From positions 434,001-498,000 of the forward strand of contig NZ_JAASQU010000002.1 of assembly GCF_011762005.1 (NCBI RefSeq): DNA of 64,000 nt, written 5' to 3'. Within the stretch, counting starts at the first letter, position 1. Every line of letters begins with the position of its first letter. The notes beneath the pieces were generated by a model. That model was given only the letters and a program-made list of their open reading frames with translations, had not been told where the DNA came from and made no database searches. Below, in pieces: positions 46,761-54,832 of the stretch. Position numbers and translations under genes: made by a program. Source of the stretch: Qipengyuania flava (GTDB taxonomy: Bacteria; Pseudomonadota; Alphaproteobacteria; Sphingomonadales; Sphingomonadaceae).

Positions 46761-46764
46761 CGCG

Positions 46765-47508
46765 CTAGACCAGCCGGAGCAGCGCTGCGAGCGCCGCCCC
46801 GCCGAGGATAACCCCGACAGCCGATCGCCACAGCCGGTCACCGATCCGGCCCGAAGCCCGATCCCCCAGCGCATTGCCGATCAGCACTGCGGGGAACAGC
46901 ACCGCAGCCAGCAGCGGCAATCGCCAGGCCAGAATGCCCAGCGCCGCGCCCGAGACGAGCCCGGCGAATGAGGCGATGGTGAAGATCAGCATCATCGACA
47001 CCTTGGCAGTTTCGCGCGGAATGTCGCGCCCGACGTAATACGGCACCACCGGGGGCCCCGGCATCCCCGCATAGCCGGTCATCAGGCCGCTGAGCACGCC
47101 GACCCCGCCGGTGGCGAGGTGCCCGGGCTCCGTCCCCGCGCGGCGCGGGAGCAGGATCGCGAAGAAGGCCGACAGCGCGATCATCGCGATGAGGAAACGG
47201 GCAAGGTCGTCGCTCGTGGCGGCCAGTGCGAGCAGTCCCAGCGGCGTGAACAGCACCACGAGCAGCGAGACACGCCAGGCCGAACGTTCGGCCCCGCGAA
47301 CCAGCCGGCGCACTTCGGTCAGGCCGATGAAGAGCGACAGAAAATTGGCCAGCAGGACCGATTCGACCGGCGGCAGCGCCAGCGCGAGTATCGGCACCAG
47401 CAGGATCGCCATGCCGAAGCCGGTCAGCCCGCGAACGAAGGCCGAGCCGAGCGCAGCGCCAAGCGCAGCAGCAATCTGCCACGGCGCATAGGCCGCCAGC
47501 AATTCCAT
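46765..47508 (-). CDS. Sulfite exporter TauE/SafE family permease
   Basis: Inner-membrane protein of 247 residues with eight or so helices and the duplicated glycine motifs of the family: GLTGFGMAILLVP (about 27-39) in the first half, and GVLSGLMTGYAGMPGPPVV (about 134-152) in the second. The family exports organosulfonate or sulfite or moves other small anions; the substrate here is unknown. It lies 12 bases after thrS on the same strand and is probably cotranscribed, so it may share thrS control. Confidence 0.88.
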   Translation of the reverse strand: MELLAAYAPWQIAAALGAALGSAFVRGLTGFGMAILLVPILALALPPVESVLLANFLSLFIGLTEVRRLVRGAERSAWRVSLLVVLFTPLGLLALAATSDDLARFLIAMIALSAFFAILLPRRAGTEPGHLATGGVGVLSGLMTGYAGMPGPPVVPYYVGRDIPRETAKVSMMLIFTIASFAGLVSGAALGILAWRLPLLAAVLFPAVLIGNALGDRASGRIGDRLWRSAVGVILGGAALAALLRLV

Positions 47509-47520
47509 CGCGCGCGCCTC

Positions 47521-49530
47521 CTAGCGCAGGTCGGGTGGCGTGGCTGCGCTACGCAACATTGCGATCGCCTCGTCGAGGCTCATCACGCGCTGGTCCTTTT
47601 CGCCCAGCGTGCGAACGGCGACCGTGCCTTCCTCGGCTTCACGATTGCCCACAACCAGCAGGTGCGGGACCTTGGCGAGGCTGTGTTCGCGCACCTTGTA
47701 GTTGATCTTCTCGTTGCGCAGGTCGCTCTCGACGCGGATGCCCGCGGCCTCGAGCTTGGCGACGGCCTGCTTCGCATACTCGTCGGCGTCGGACACGATC
47801 GTCGCGACCACCGCCTGCACCGGGGCGAGCCAGACGGGCAGGCGCCCCGCGAAATGTTCGATCAGGATACCGATGAAGCGTTCGTAGCTACCAAAGATCG
47901 CACGGTGCAGCATCACCGGGCGATGCTTGTCGCCATCCTCGCCGACATAGCTCGCATCGAGACGATCGGGCAGCACGCGGTCACCCTGGATCGTGCCGAC
48001 CTGCCAGGTCCGCCCGATCGCATCGGTGAGGTGCCATTCGAGCTTGGGCGCATAGAAGGCGCCTTCGCCTTCCAGTTCTTCCCAGCCGAATTCCTCGCTC
48101 ATCATGCCGGCTTCCTCGACTGCATCGCGCAGTTCCTGCTCGGCCTTGTCCCAGTCCGCGTCCGAACCCAGACGCTTCTCCGGCCGCAGCGCCAGCTTGA
48201 TCGCGAAGCTGAAGCCGAAGTCCTTGTAAACTTGCGCGGCGAGGCTGCAGAAGGCGCGCACTTCCTCGACGACCTGTTCCTCGGTGCAGAAGATATGCGC
48301 ATCGTCCTGCGTGAACTGGCGCACGCGCATGAGGCCATGCAGCGCGCCATGCGGCTCGTTGCGGTGGCAGCAGCCCATCTCGCCCAGCCGGATCGGCAGG
48401 TCGCGATAGGAGGTAATGCCCTGCTTGAAGACCAGCACATGCGCCGGGCAGTTCATCGGCTTGATCGCCATCCAGTCGGCGTCCTTGGCGACGCTGGGGT
48501 GTGCTCCCGCACCGCTGTCATCGACCTCGGGCACCATGTCGGGCACCGCGAACATGTTCTCGGCATATTTGCCCCAGTGGCCGGACTGTTCCCACTGGCG
48601 CACGTCCATCAGCTGGGGCGTCTTGATCTCGCGATAGCCAGCACCATCCATCTTGCGGCGCATATAGGCTTCGAGCTCGCGCCAGATGCGATAGCCCTTC
48701 GGGTGCCAGAAGACGCTGCCATGCGCCTCTTCCTGCAGGTGGAACAGGTCCATTTCGCGGCCCAGCTTGCGGTGGTCGCGCTTGGCCGCTTCTTCCAGCC
48801 GCGTGAGATGCGCATTGAGCTGCTTCTTGTTGAGCCAGCCAGTGCCATAGATGCGCGTGAGCTGCGCGTTCTTCTGGTCGCCCCGCCAATAAGCGCCCGC
48901 AACGCGCATCAGCTTGAACGCCTGCGGATCAAGTTTGCCCGTGCTGGGCAGGTGCGGCCCGCGACACATGTCGAGCCAATCATCGCCCGACCAGTAGACC
49001 GTCAGTTCCTCGTGTTCGGGCAGTTCCTTCGCCCACTCGGCCTTGAAGGTCTCGCCCTCGGCTTCCCACTTCTCGATCAGCTGCTGGCGGCTCCAGACCT
49101 CGCGGCGCAGCGGCTTGTCGGCCTTGATGATCCGCCGCATCTCTTCCTCGATCGCGGGGAGGTCGTCCATGCTGAACGGGTCGCGGCTCTCGGGCGCTTT
49201 CACATCGTAATAGAAGCCATCGTCGGTCGCGGGACCGAAGGTGATCTGCGTGCCCGGCCAGAGCGCCTGCACTGCCTCGGCGAGGACATGGGCAAAATCG
49301 TGCCGCGTCAGTTCGAGCGCGTCGTCCTCATCGCGATTGGTCACCAGCGCCAGCTCGGCATCGCCTTCAAAAGGCCGGTTGATATCGCGCAATTCGCCAT
49401 CGACACGCGCCGCGATCGCCGCCTTTGCGAGGCCGGGGCCGATCGCCGCCGCCACATCCGCCGGGGTCGCGCCGGGTTCCATCTCGCGCACCGATCCATC
49501 GGGCAGGCTGATCTTGAGCAGTTCGGTCAT
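47521..49530 (-). CDS. thrS: Threonyl-tRNA synthetase
   Basis: Class II synthetase of 669 residues. Seen: an N-terminal TGS domain (about 1-62), the editing domain with the [11 protein letters not shown] motif (HxxxH, about 77) and its later Cys/His, the zinc Cys in NCPAHVLVF (about 356), class II motif 2 in [25 protein letters not shown] (about 385), and motif 3 [14 protein letters not shown]. The anticodon domain is C-terminal. The ATG at 49530 has only a weak Shine-Dalgarno. A threonine-rich leader peptide and alternative hairpins precede it by 148 bases, so attenuation by threonine supply is likely. Confidence 0.97.
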   Translation of the reverse strand: MTELLKISLPDGSVREMEPGATPADVAAAIGPGLAKAAIAARVDGELRDINRPFEGDAELALVTNRDEDDALELTRHDFAHVLAEAVQALWPGTQITFGPATDDGFYYDVKAPESRDPFSMDDLPAIEEEMRRIIKADKPLRREVWSRQQLIEKWEAEGETFKAEWAKELPEHEELTVYWSGDDWLDMCRGPHLPSTGKLDPQAFKLMRVAGAYWRGDQKNAQLTRIYGTGWLNKKQLNAHLTRLEEAAKRDHRKLGREMDLFHLQEEAHGSVFWHPKGYRIWRELEAYMRRKMDGAGYREIKTPQLMDVRQWEQSGHWGKYAENMFAVPDMVPEVDDSGAGAHPSVAKDADWMAIKPMNCPAHVLVFKQGITSYRDLPIRLGEMGCCHRNEPHGALHGLMRVRQFTQDDAHIFCTEEQVVEEVRAFCSLAAQVYKDFGFSFAIKLALRPEKRLGSDADWDKAEQELRDAVEEAGMMSEEFGWEELEGEGAFYAPKLEWHLTDAIGRTWQVGTIQGDRVLPDRLDASYVGEDGDKHRPVMLHRAIFGSYERFIGILIEHFAGRLPVWLAPVQAVVATIVSDADEYAKQAVAKLEAAGIRVESDLRNEKINYKVREHSLAKVPHLLVVGNREAEEGTVAVRTLGEKDQRVMSLDEAIAMLRSAATPPDLR

Positions 49531-49648
49531 GTCACTCGTCGTCCATCTGGTTGCCGCGCCCATGGCACAAGCGGGCGCAGCCTTGAAGCGGCGTTTTCGA
49601 GAATGGACCGCTGTGGCCCAGGTGGATCGATATCGGGGGAAACGCCGA

Positions 49649-49712
49649 CCGCCCGATACCGGGCGGCGGTGGATCGCTTAAGCCGCGACCGCCCGCCCCC
49701 GGTTGCCCGGGG
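49649..49712 (-). promoter_or_regulatory. Putative thrS attenuator (alternative hairpins)
   Basis: On the thrS strand four segments can pair. CCCCGG (49712-49707) pairs with CCGGGG (49702-49697), directly after the threonine codons. CGGGCGG occurs twice, at 49695-49689 inside the leader frame and at 49655-49649 beyond it. CCGCCCG (49666-49660) is perfectly complementary to both copies, so it can form either an antiterminator with the first or a hairpin with the second. This is the layout expected for ribosome-controlled attenuation. The U-run after the last hairpin is poor (CGUUUCCCCC), so the mode of termination is uncertain. Confidence 0.7.
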
Positions 49713-49746
49713 TGGTGGTAGTGGTCGTGAAGCGCGGCTGCGTCAT
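49678..49746 (-). CDS. Threonine-rich leader peptide of thrS
   Basis: A 22-codon frame starting ATG ACG CAG CCG and ending TAA. Codons 7-12 are six consecutive threonine codons (ACG ACC ACT ACC ACC ACC), and seven of 22 residues are Thr. It lies between phoD and thrS, ends 147 bases before the thrS start, and is followed by mutually exclusive stems. A low-threonine ribosome would stall on codons 7-12. No Shine-Dalgarno is visible. A promoter 7 bases upstream could give a transcript starting at the AUG, as known for alphaproteobacterial trp leader peptides. Confidence 0.75.
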   Translation of the reverse strand: MTQPRFTTTTTTPGNRGRAVAA

Positions 49747-49753
49747 GATTGGA

Positions 49754-49781
49754 GAGATAGCGACTGCAGCGAAATCCTCAA
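49754..49781 (-). promoter_or_regulatory. Putative thrS promoter (leaderless start)
   Basis: On the minus strand TTGAGG (49781-49776) and TATCTC (49759-49754) are 16 bases apart, resembling -35 and -10 hexamers. Seven bases separate the -10 from the leader ATG at 49746, so transcription would begin at or beside the AUG. The -35 overlaps the phoD stop codon. Motif matching only. Confidence 0.45.
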
Positions 49782-51439
49782 CCCATGTCGAGCATTCGGC
49801 TACCCGCCCTCGCGGAAACGCGATGCGTGGCGGAAACGCCTGCCCCTTTCTCGCGCACGCTCGACAGGAAGCGGAATTCGCTCGTCGCCGCCTGCGGAGT
49901 GAGCTCCACCGCCATGTATCCGCGGCGCGAACCCTCCATCCATTTGAGCTGGCGATTATGCGCCACGGTCTCGCGTTCGAGGACATCGACAGGCAGATAG
50001 GAAGCGTAGCTCTCGAGCCCCGGCGAGGTCACGCCTTGCACGCCGAATTCGACGCCGACCCTCTCCCCTGCATGGTCGAGATCGAACGCCCAGGCATTGT
50101 GCGTGTCCCCCGCGAGGCTCACGAGATTGGCATTCGCATCGAGAGCGGCCTTGAACACGCGATCACGCGCGGCGGGGTAGCCATCCCAGGCGTCCATGTT
50201 GAGCGGCAGTTCTGCCCGGCTTGCCATGGCTCCGGAGATGATCCGCTGGCGAATGTAGTCGGCAAGGTCTTCGGGCAGGCCTTCGGCGAGTTTGGGTGCA
50301 GTGTTGAGATTTCCCATCAGCACCTGCTGCACCAGCACCTGCCAAGGCTTGCCCGCCCCGGCCGAGCGCCTGAGCTCGTCGGCAAGCCAGGCCTGCTGCT
50401 TCATCCCCAGCAGTTCGCGGCTGCCATCACGGTAATCGCCGTCGCGGAAGGCGACCAGCGCCGCCATTGCAGCTTCGGGGGCCGTCTTCCCCGCAAGGAT
50501 ATCGCCATAGGAGAACTGCTCGGCGCGCGCAGTGAGCCGGGTCTCGAGCCGGAACAGCGTCGCGAGATCGCCAATCTCATAGGTCGCCCAATCGTCGTCC
50601 GACACCGGCATCCATTCGCGGTAGGCCTTGATCGCCGCAGCCTTGCGGACCGACCATTCGCCCTCGCGCTCGCGCTGATGGTTCTGCGCGCCACCTTCCC
50701 ACGAATCATTGGTGCTTTCGTGATCGTCCCAGCCGGCGATCATCGGATAGAGCTGGTGCAGCCTGCGCAGGTCGGGATCGCGGCGATAGGTCGCATAACG
50801 CGTCCGGTAATCGGCCAGGGTGACGATTTCATGCGCAGGGAACAGCACCCTCCCCGGCTGCGCCTGCTCGGTCGCGGGATAGGTGCCCGGGCCGTACTCA
50901 TAGAAATAATCGCCGAGGTGCAGCGCGCAGTCGAAGTCGCCATCCGCCGCAGCGTGTGCATAGGCGTTGAACCAGCCGAAGCCGATGTTCGAACAGGAGA
51001 ACACCGCCATGCGGAACTTGTCGGTCTTGCCTACGGGGAGCGTTTTCGTGCGACCGATATCCGAATGCGATCCGTCGGGTGCGGTGAATCGGTAATAATA
51101 CCAGCGCCCCGGTTCGAGCCCCTCGGCCCAGGCCTTGCAGCACCAGTCGTTTTCGGGACGCGCAGTGATCGAGCCTCCAGCCGCGACGCGCGAAAAGTCG
51201 AGCGTTTCGCTGACCGCGAATTCGAGCTTGGTATCCTGCGCACCCACGAAACGGGTCCACAGCAGTACGCGATCGGCCGCCGGCTCGCCGCTGGCGACGC
51301 CGTGGCTGAACCCGGCGCCACCGGGCTGCGCGGCGAGGGGGGCACCGGCCACCCCCAGCCCGAGGATGCCGCCCTTGAGCAGCGTGCGACGGTCGAGCGC
51401 GGATAGCGGGGCAGCGGCGGGCGGTTCGGTCGCGTACAT
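49778..51439 (-). CDS. phoD: PhoD-family alkaline phosphatase/phosphodiesterase, Tat-exported
   Basis: Secreted metallophosphoesterase of 553 residues that releases phosphate from phosphodiesters. Seen: a twin-arginine signal DRRTLLKGGILGLG (about residues 16-29). The N-terminal beta domain is followed by the PhoD catalytic motifs FSCSNIGFGWFNAY (Cys-containing metal site), LHLGDYFYEYG, GWDDHESTNDSW, and SLAGDTHNAW. The start at 51439 has GGAG seven bases upstream; the 39-residue longer frame would bury the Tat signal. The thrS promoter appears to overlap its 3' end. No Pho box was identified. Confidence 0.92.
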   Translation of the reverse strand: MYATEPPAAAPLSALDRRTLLKGGILGLGVAGAPLAAQPGGAGFSHGVASGEPAADRVLLWTRFVGAQDTKLEFAVSETLDFSRVAAGGSITARPENDWCCKAWAEGLEPGRWYYYRFTAPDGSHSDIGRTKTLPVGKTDKFRMAVFSCSNIGFGWFNAYAHAAADGDFDCALHLGDYFYEYGPGTYPATEQAQPGRVLFPAHEIVTLADYRTRYATYRRDPDLRRLHQLYPMIAGWDDHESTNDSWEGGAQNHQREREGEWSVRKAAAIKAYREWMPVSDDDWATYEIGDLATLFRLETRLTARAEQFSYGDILAGKTAPEAAMAALVAFRDGDYRDGSRELLGMKQQAWLADELRRSAGAGKPWQVLVQQVLMGNLNTAPKLAEGLPEDLADYIRQRIISGAMASRAELPLNMDAWDGYPAARDRVFKAALDANANLVSLAGDTHNAWAFDLDHAGERVGVEFGVQGVTSPGLESYASYLPVDVLERETVAHNRQLKWMEGSRRGYMAVELTPQAATSEFRFLSSVREKGAGVSATHRVSARAGSRMLDMG

Positions 51440-51540
51440 TCGAATTCTCCTCTTCCGGCCCCCTGCCTGCGCCCGATGACGGTGTGGTGACAAGCCATTT
51501 TCTGCCGCGACAAGCACGCGTGACTGTTTGGAAAGCAGAC

Positions 51541-51582
51541 TTGACAACAGGCCCAACCAATGACAAACACGCTTTACATAAC
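51541..51582 (+). promoter_or_regulatory. TGACAA-like direct repeats ahead of the XRE operon
   Basis: TTGACAAC (51541-51548), ATGACAAAC (51560-51568) and TTTACATAAC (51573-51582) are loosely similar and spaced by about two and just over one helical turns. They lie in the promoter region of the small-protein/XRE operon. An XRE operator is possible; the first could also simply be a -35 element. Confidence 0.25.
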
Positions 51583-51598
51583 GGAAAGGACCACTGCC

Positions 51599-51778
51599 AT
51601 GTCATTCAAGCCCGCCCTCCTGTTCGCCAGTGCGATCATTGCGATTGCCGTGCTGGCGATCTTCGACGTTGTTCCTGAGCAATTCGCGCGGTTCAGCGTA
51701 ATCCTCTTGCCCGCGCTGGCGGCCATCCACATCGCCCGCCGCGGGTCGTGCGGGTGCAGCGCGAAGATCGACGCATGA
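51599..51778 (+). CDS. Small two-helix membrane protein
   Basis: Protein of 59 residues with hydrophobic helices at about 5-22 and 30-46, ending in a CGC-containing tail. AAGGA lies 10 bases before the ATG. Its stop overlaps the next start by four bases (ATGA). Not recognised. It forms one transcript with the next two genes. Confidence 0.7.
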   Translation: MSFKPALLFASAIIAIAVLAIFDVVPEQFARFSVILLPALAAIHIARRGSCGCSAKIDA

Positions 51779-52353
51779 GCGGTACCAGCAGACCCTGGCT
51801 GCTCACGTCACCGGGACGCTGGGTCGCCCTTTATTTCTTCAGTGTCGTCATCATCGCGGCGCTGAAACTGACCGGGGCAATCGAATCGCCGGTCGGCTTC
51901 ATCCTGCTGGCAGCGGCGACCTGCCTGCTCCTCCCGCTGGCGCGGCGGCGATCCGACGGCTGCATCAGCCGCGCCATGGCCGATTACAACCGGCGGATAG
52001 TGTTCAGCAGCCTGGGTTACGTGCTCGGGCTCGGCATCGCCGTGACGTTGTGGAATAGTTATGAACTGTCGGACGCGCTCGTTTTCGCGATCTCACTCCT
52101 GCCGACCGTCCCGACCTTCGGCATCATCTGGGCCATGGCGCGCTACCTCGCCGAAGAGCAGGACGAGTACCTGCGCCACCGCATGATCATGGCCGCGCTC
52201 GTCGCGCTGGGCGTCGTGCTTGCGATCGGCATCTTCTACGGTTTCCTCGAAATGTTCGAGCTGGTGCCGCATATTTGGGCCTGGTGGGTGCTGCCTGTCT
52301 GGGCGATCGGGCTGGGCCTGGCGCAGCTTTGGCAGAAGGTGCGCGGGTCATGA
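51775..52353 (+). CDS. Four- to six-helix membrane protein of unknown function
   Basis: Protein of 192 residues. Seen: hydrophobic helices at about 15-34, 40-58, 77-95, 102-122, 135-155 and 160-182, with a conserved-looking loop AEEQDEYLRHRMIMAA. It is coupled by four-base overlaps to both the gene before and the XRE regulator after it. Such membrane-protein/XRE pairs are frequent in sphingomonads and other bacteria, often as a sensor or protected partner plus autoregulator, but no specific role is established. Confidence 0.75.
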   Translation: MSGTSRPWLLTSPGRWVALYFFSVVIIAALKLTGAIESPVGFILLAAATCLLLPLARRRSDGCISRAMADYNRRIVFSSLGYVLGLGIAVTLWNSYELSDALVFAISLLPTVPTFGIIWAMARYLAEEQDEYLRHRMIMAALVALGVVLAIGIFYGFLEMFELVPHIWAWWVLPVWAIGLGLAQLWQKVRGS

Positions 52354-52544
52354 AGAACCGCCTGAAGGTGCTGCGAGCCGAACGCGACTGGAGCCAGCAG
52401 GACCTCGCCACCCGCCTCGAGGTCTCGCGCCAGAGCGTCAATGCGATCGAAACGGGGCGCTACGACCCCTCGCTGCCGCTTGCTTTCCGCATCGCCGATG
52501 TCTTTGGGCTGGCGATCGAGGATATCTTCCTGCGCGGCGAATAG
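52350..52544 (+). CDS. XRE-family small transcriptional regulator
   Basis: Helix-turn-helix protein of 64 residues, essentially one DNA-binding domain. Seen: RLKVLRAERDWSQQDLATRL (about 4-23) and VSRQSVNAIETGRYDPSLPLA (about 25-45), the classic five-helix XRE pattern, ending in FGLAIEDIFL. It resembles the YozG/antitoxin-like single-domain regulators paired with membrane proteins. Likely autoregulates its operon. A strong hairpin terminator follows. Confidence 0.9.
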   Translation: MKNRLKVLRAERDWSQQDLATRLEVSRQSVNAIETGRYDPSLPLAFRIADVFGLAIEDIFLRGE

Positions 52545-52565
52545 GCGCCAGCGCAATTGACACTG

Positions 52566-52612
52566 CCCCTTCGATCCCCGACCACCGGGCATCAGGGATC
52601 GAAGGGGTTTTT
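52566..52612 (+). terminator. Strong hairpin with T-run, overlapping the next gene's ribosome site
   Basis: Perfect 13-base arms CCCCTTCGATCCC (52566-52578) and GGGATCGAAGGGG (52595-52607) enclose a 16-base loop and are followed by TTTTT (52608-52612). This is an intrinsic terminator for the XRE operon. The 3' arm contains AAGGGG, the apparent Shine-Dalgarno of the DUF898 gene whose ATG is at 52617, so the hairpin would also hide that site. Confidence 0.85.
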
Positions 52613-52616
52613 ATTC

Positions 52617-53708
52617 ATGAACGGGTCGCACCAGAACGAAGACGCCGACAGCGCCTTCGCATTCGAGGGCAATTGGCAGGATTTCGCGAGGATCGCGTTG
52701 CCCAATCTGCTGCTCACCATCGTCACCTTGGGCGTCTACCGTTTCTGGGCAACCACACGGGAGCGCCGCTACCTGTGGTCGCGCACGCGTTTCGTCGACG
52801 AAAATCTCGAATGGGCCGGAACCGGAATGGAACTGTTCATTGGTTTCGTCATGGTTTTTGTCCTGTTCGGCATTCCTTACTTCGGGCTGAGCTTCGTCGC
52901 GCAGGCGCTGGTCGCGCGCGGGTACGAATCGCTTGGCATCGCGCTTTCGGCAGTCGCGGCGCTGGCGATCTTCTACCTTCTGGGCGTCGCCCGTTTCCGC
53001 GCGCTGCGCTACCGCCTTTCGCGCACGCGTTGGCGCGGCATTCGCGGTGGCAGCAACAGCAACGGCTTCCTTTTCGGCCTGTCCTACATGTGGAAGACCG
53101 CCCTCGGCTGGCTGCCGCTGGGCCTGCTGCTGCCATGGTCGATGACCAGCCTGTGGAACGAGCGCTGGAACCGGATGAGCTTCGGCCCCTTCGCCTTCGA
53201 AGCCGATGCGCGTTCAGGCAATGTTTTCGCGCGCTTCCTGCTGTTCTACCTCTCCCCGCTCGTGTTCTTCATCGGTGGCATGGTCATGGCCGCGATGGGT
53301 ATGCTCGCCGGATACGGCATCGGCGGCGAAGGCGGCGCGCAGATCGGCGGGGTTATCGGTATGGCCGGTCTGATACTGTTCTTCTATCTCGGACTCGGAC
53401 TGATCGCGGTGGCGTTCTACGCCAAATACTACCGTGAAGTGGTCGGCGCGACCCGCTGGCGCGACCTCGGTTTCCACTTCGAGGCCAGTTCGCTCGACTG
53501 GGTCAAGCTGCTGCTCGGCGATGCGCTGCTGGTGGTACTGACCTTCGGCATCGGCTTCGTCTTCCTGTCGTATCGCCATTGGAAGTTTTTCGTCACCCAT
53601 CTCGATGCGCATGGCGAAATCCTGCTCGACGAACTGACCCAGTCGCAGACGCGCACCGCACGTCATGGCGAGGGCCTGCTCGATGCTTTCGACATGGGCG
53701 CGATCTGA
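52617..53708 (+). CDS. DUF898/YjgN-family membrane protein
   Basis: Inner-membrane protein of 363 residues. Seen: the conserved N-terminus AFEGNWQDFARIALPNLLLTIVTLGVYRFWATTRERRY (about 12-49), then several helices in two repeats, with the second repeat WKTALGWLPLGLL and a C-terminal GDALLVVLTFGIGFVFLSYRHWKFF. The family is uncharacterised. It is followed after four bases by an M48 peptidase gene, a frequent partner. The only ribosome site sits inside the preceding terminator hairpin. Confidence 0.88.
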   Translation: MNGSHQNEDADSAFAFEGNWQDFARIALPNLLLTIVTLGVYRFWATTRERRYLWSRTRFVDENLEWAGTGMELFIGFVMVFVLFGIPYFGLSFVAQALVARGYESLGIALSAVAALAIFYLLGVARFRALRYRLSRTRWRGIRGGSNSNGFLFGLSYMWKTALGWLPLGLLLPWSMTSLWNERWNRMSFGPFAFEADARSGNVFARFLLFYLSPLVFFIGGMVMAAMGMLAGYGIGGEGGAQIGGVIGMAGLILFFYLGLGLIAVAFYAKYYREVVGATRWRDLGFHFEASSLDWVKLLLGDALLVVLTFGIGFVFLSYRHWKFFVTHLDAHGEILLDELTQSQTRTARHGEGLLDAFDMGAI

Positions 53709-53712
53709 ACCG

Positions 53713-54792
53713 ATGGAGGAGAATTTCTCCCTCGCTGCAGAGTGGTATGACGGGACCAACGCCTTGCGCCATTCGGGCGTGCTGCGATGGGACGGTGCCG
53801 ACAGGCTGACGCTCGACGCATCCGGTGTGGAGACACAATTCGACGTCGCAGACCTTCAATTTGCAGAGAATCGCCCGGACCAAATCGTATATCGGCGTGA
53901 GACGGTCCCGGATTTCCGCCTGATTTTGCCGTCGGAGCTGCCGCCGGGTCTCGCCGCGCGATTGCCCGCCGAGAGCAACTATGGCGCATGGATCGATCGG
54001 CTTGGCCTCGGCAGATCGGTAGCCGCTTTCGCCGTTGTCAGCGCGGCCGCGGTGGCGCTGTTCCTGACCGCTCCGGATTGGCTCGGCCCGCGCATCCCGG
54101 CGAGCTGGGAGCGCGAGATCGGCGAGGCCATGATTGGCGATTTCGGCGGTCGCATATGCCATACGCCCGCCGGTGATGCCGCGCTCGCCAAGCTACTCGA
54201 CAAGGTCGATCCGGCGGAGGAAAAGGTCCGCGCAGGCATCGCCAATATGGATATGGTCAACGCAGTCGCCCTGCCCGGCGGGCAGGTGCTGCTGTTCGAC
54301 GGCTTGGTGCAGCAGGCGGAAACGCCCGACGAACTGGCAGGTGTTCTCGGCCACGAAGTAGGCCACGTGCGCGAACGCCACGTGATGACCGCATTGCTGC
54401 GGCAGTTCGGCCTTTCCATCCTGCTTGCCGGGGCTGATTCGGGCGTGACCAACTCGGTCTTCGGGCTCGCGGCCATGGGCTATTCGCGCGAGGCCGAGCG
54501 CGAGGCCGATAGCTATGCCCGCGCGCGGATGCGCGAAAGCCGCATTTCCCCGCTCGGCGCGGCGGGCTTCTTCGAGCGGATGGCCGAACAGCACGGCGAT
54601 CGCGAAGAGGAAGGTTCTGCCGTGCTTGGCTGGCTGGCCAGCCATCCTTCGGCCGGGGAACGCGCGGAAGCCTATCGCGATGCCGCCCGCGAGGGCGCGG
54701 ACTACCCGCCCGTGCTCAGCGAAGCGGAGTTCGCCGCACTCAAATCCATGTGCGAAGACGATCCCGACGCCGAGGAGTTCGGATTCTTCTGA
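53713..54792 (+). CDS. M48-family membrane zinc metallopeptidase
   Basis: Protein of 359 residues. Seen: an N-terminal beta-rich domain (about 1-85) of the type that accompanies DUF898 partners, one membrane helix (about 98-116), and then the peptidase domain with HEVGH (about 212-216) and the third-ligand Glu in EREADSYA (about 259). Resembles HtpX/BepA-type quality-control proteases. A C-terminal segment follows. The gene is 4 bases after DUF898, and the two probably act together. Start MEENFSL at 53713. Confidence 0.9.
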   Translation: MEENFSLAAEWYDGTNALRHSGVLRWDGADRLTLDASGVETQFDVADLQFAENRPDQIVYRRETVPDFRLILPSELPPGLAARLPAESNYGAWIDRLGLGRSVAAFAVVSAAAVALFLTAPDWLGPRIPASWEREIGEAMIGDFGGRICHTPAGDAALAKLLDKVDPAEEKVRAGIANMDMVNAVALPGGQVLLFDGLVQQAETPDELAGVLGHEVGHVRERHVMTALLRQFGLSILLAGADSGVTNSVFGLAAMGYSREAEREADSYARARMRESRISPLGAAGFFERMAEQHGDREEEGSAVLGWLASHPSAGERAEAYRDAAREGADYPPVLSEAEFAALKSMCEDDPDAEEFGFF

Positions 54793-54832
54793 CCCTTGCC
54801 ATTGCGCCTGCACCCGTCGACAGCATGCGCGC

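Noticed and set aside
49621-49676. Direct repeat GGTGGATCG flanking the thrS attenuator, considered as a recombination or insertion scar
   Set aside because: Nine bases only, with no mobile-element content between the copies; better explained as part of the leader or chance.
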